Source of the DNA: PKWO01 sp036384915
GTDB lineage: Bacteria; Pseudomonadota; Gammaproteobacteria; Burkholderiales; Burkholderiaceae_D
Assembly: GCA_036384915.1 (NCBI GenBank)
Contig: DASVLJ010000047.1
Span: 23,632 to 87,631 of the forward strand
Length of the DNA stretch: 64,000 nt
Reading direction: 5' to 3'
Position 1 is the first letter of the stretch; each line of letters starts with the position of its first letter. A program made the translations under genes and the position numbers. The notes beneath the pieces were generated by a model. The model saw only the letters and a program-made list of their open reading frames with translations. It was not told where the DNA came from and made no database searches. Of the stretch, positions 50,901 through 53,900 are shown piece by piece.

Positions 50901-53900
50901 CTTGCATCGGCACTGGTGTAGACCGTGAACGGAAAATTGTTGTTACCGTTGCTGAAGCTCAGTTCGTACTGGCCGGCCGGCGCCCATCCCAGCACTGCCG
51001 GGGCAAGCACGCCATTTGGAGAATATCCCGGCACACCGGCCGAAAGGTTGGCGAACAGGCCATTCAGGATGGCTTGGTTGTAGTTCGCTGAGCCGGATTG
51101 CACGACGACCAGGCCATCGTGTGCCAGATTCAGTGAATATTGCGGCGTCGACGGCCCGCTTACGCCTGGATCCGACACCGGCGAGTCGACAGTTATCGGG
51201 GTTGTCGGTACGGCCGCGGGTGGCGTGGCCGCATGGCGCACCAAGGTTAGGGTCGTGCCGGCGCTTTGAGCCGCCACCTGCGTCAACAGGATATAAATGG
51301 GGCCGCTCGCCTGTGATTGCTGGATTTGCCCGTTCGAGACATAAAGGCCATGACCATAGGCGTCGAATGCCTGGACGGAAAATTCCTCGCCGTTGGGTGC
51401 GCCGTCGGTGTCGGCCAAGGTCCAGCTGAAGGTATCGTTAGGCGTCGAATCGACGCGGTAAAGCACGGAAGCGCTCTGCGCAGAGCCGGACACGGCAATG
51501 GGAGTGCTGTCCGCCAATTGCGTCGCTGCGGCGACAGGCGTTGCGCTGATGTCGAAGGCGCCTACCGCGCTCGATCCGTTTGTCACCTGCAATTGATAAT
51601 TACCGGCCGAAAGGTAAGCACCCGTAACGTTCTGCGCTTGCAGGCTGGACGACGACACGACCATGCCAGCGGGGCCTGTCAACTGCCATTGGGCACCGGC
51701 CAAGGCCTGGCTGACGTCGAACAGCCAGGTTCCGGATTGCGCGACCGCGAAGCTTGTCGTCTGGGTTTGCCCTGCCCCGGCCATGACGCCGCTGAAGCTG
51801 GTCGCGGAGTTGTCCGACAATTGCCCCGCGTTGAGGGTCTGGTTGTTCCATTGCGTTACAGTCAGGTTGCCCTGCAGCGTCCCGCCATCATTGTTTCGTC
51901 CGCCAATCCACAAATAGTAGTCGCCGGCTTGCGGCAGGATCGCATTCGTCAGCGAGCCGTTGTAAAGACTCCCGCTGTTCACGATCCTGCCAGTGGCGTC
52001 CGTCACCTGCCAGAAGGCGCGGCTGCCGGAGGTAATCGTGGACGCCAATCCCAGATTGCCGGGGGAGGCGGCATCGATGTGGTAGACGGCGGCGTCGCCA
52101 TCGGTGCTCGAATCGAGCGGCACGGTTTGTCCGCTTTGCAGCGTGGCGATCGAAGCTTCGGAAGTGGCCAGCAATTTGAAGTCGAGCGAACCGGACGTGC
52201 CCCTGGTATTGGTGATCTGCAGCGTGTAGGTGCCCGGCGCAACGGCCATCACACCGGTATTGATAGGATCGGAATACTCCGTCGATCCCGATCCCAAGCT
52301 CCGGCCGGTCGAATCGGTCAAGTTCCAATTCGTGTCGGGGCTGCCTTGCGACAATTGATCGAACTTGACCCAGCCCGCACTCGTTACATTGACCGTGTAA
52401 TTGCTGACCGAACCTGGCGTGTAATTTGTCGTGGTATCTTGCCCCAGCGCCAGCGGCGCCGTCGTCGGCGTGCTCTGGAACAGGGTGAAGGAATACGGAT
52501 CGGACGGAAAGTCGATGCTTTGACCGTTCGGCTGCGCTTCGATGCTAAGGTAATACGTGCCGCTGACCGGTGCAGCAAAGGCGTTGCCATATCCCGCACT
52601 GCTGCTCGTGACGAGTTGCGCATTGGGACCGTAGATTCTCCAATTCCATTCCGGATTGGCGTAAACGCTTTGCAAGAACAGTTGGTCGCCCTGGTTCGCG
52701 GTGAACGAATACAGCGCGGTCTGCGTCGCGGGTGCCAATACCCCCGAAACCGGTTGGTTGGTGCTGATGGGCACGGCGGCGCCGTCGCCGAGGATGCGGA
52801 AGTCGTAGTTGCCCGTCGCGCCCTGATTGCTGTTGACGGTAAGCGTATAGGTGCCGGCACCAAGATTGACGTACGGGCTATTCCCCGACGTCAATCCCTG
52901 GCTGGAGAAACTCGTCGGCCCGGCGAGCGACCACTGCATCTGGCTGCCCTGTATCCCGTCGAAAAAGAATTGCGAAGGATCGGTCAGCGTGAATTGATAG
53001 GTGTTTTGCGCACCGGGCTGAAGCAAGCTGCCTTTGATGTCGGTCACGCCGGGCATGGCGTCGTCGGGATAGCCTTGCACCTGCTGTGATCCGGTTTGCG
53101 CGCCCGAGCCGTCGTAGGCGTACAAAATGCGGTTGTCGTCTATGCTCTGTAAGCCGGCCATCAATTGCGCCAGGGTGCCGGCGGCCCATAACGAAGGAAA
53201 CGCAGCCTTGGCATAGCTTCTCTTCTCCACCAGCTCTTCCGCGGCGTTATAGATGTATTCGGTGACGTGTCCGGTGGCATCGAGCGTACCGATGAGCGTT
53301 CCATCGGCGTCATAGAAATTGCGTGTGACCTGGTCGGCTGCAGGGTTCGCGACGATGCCGAGGCCGGCCACAGTGGGTGCGCTCCCAAGCGAACTCACGT
53401 CGATCGGGTTGGCAAAGACCGTAGTCTGCAGCACATGCGATGCGCCATCGTATTGGGTTTGGGTCACGATGCCGCTGCCGGTGACGCTGTCGGTCAGCCG
53501 GCCCGCTGCGTCGAATATTTGCCAGCTTTTCTGGTCGTTCGCCGAAGCGGCCGGACGTATCGCATCGAGCGACACGCCGATGTCGCCCGTATTGTTCGGC
53601 AACAGGGATACGTTGACCGAATTGGCATAGACAATGGTTTGCGTAGCTTGGCCGGCGGCGTTGCGCACATACTCCGTCAGCGTACCGCTTTGCGTCACAA
53701 CGCCGCTTACACCTCCTTGGGCGTCATAAAATGTCCAGGTTTGGGTTGCGGAACCATCATTCTTTGTTAGAGTCACGCGCCCGTCGGCATCGTAGTAGGT
53801 ATTGATGGTGCCGTTAGACGTACTGGTACTGGTGACTAGCCGGCCGTCTGCGTCGTACACGCTGGTGGTCGAACTGCCGTCGGCATTGTTCTGGACGACA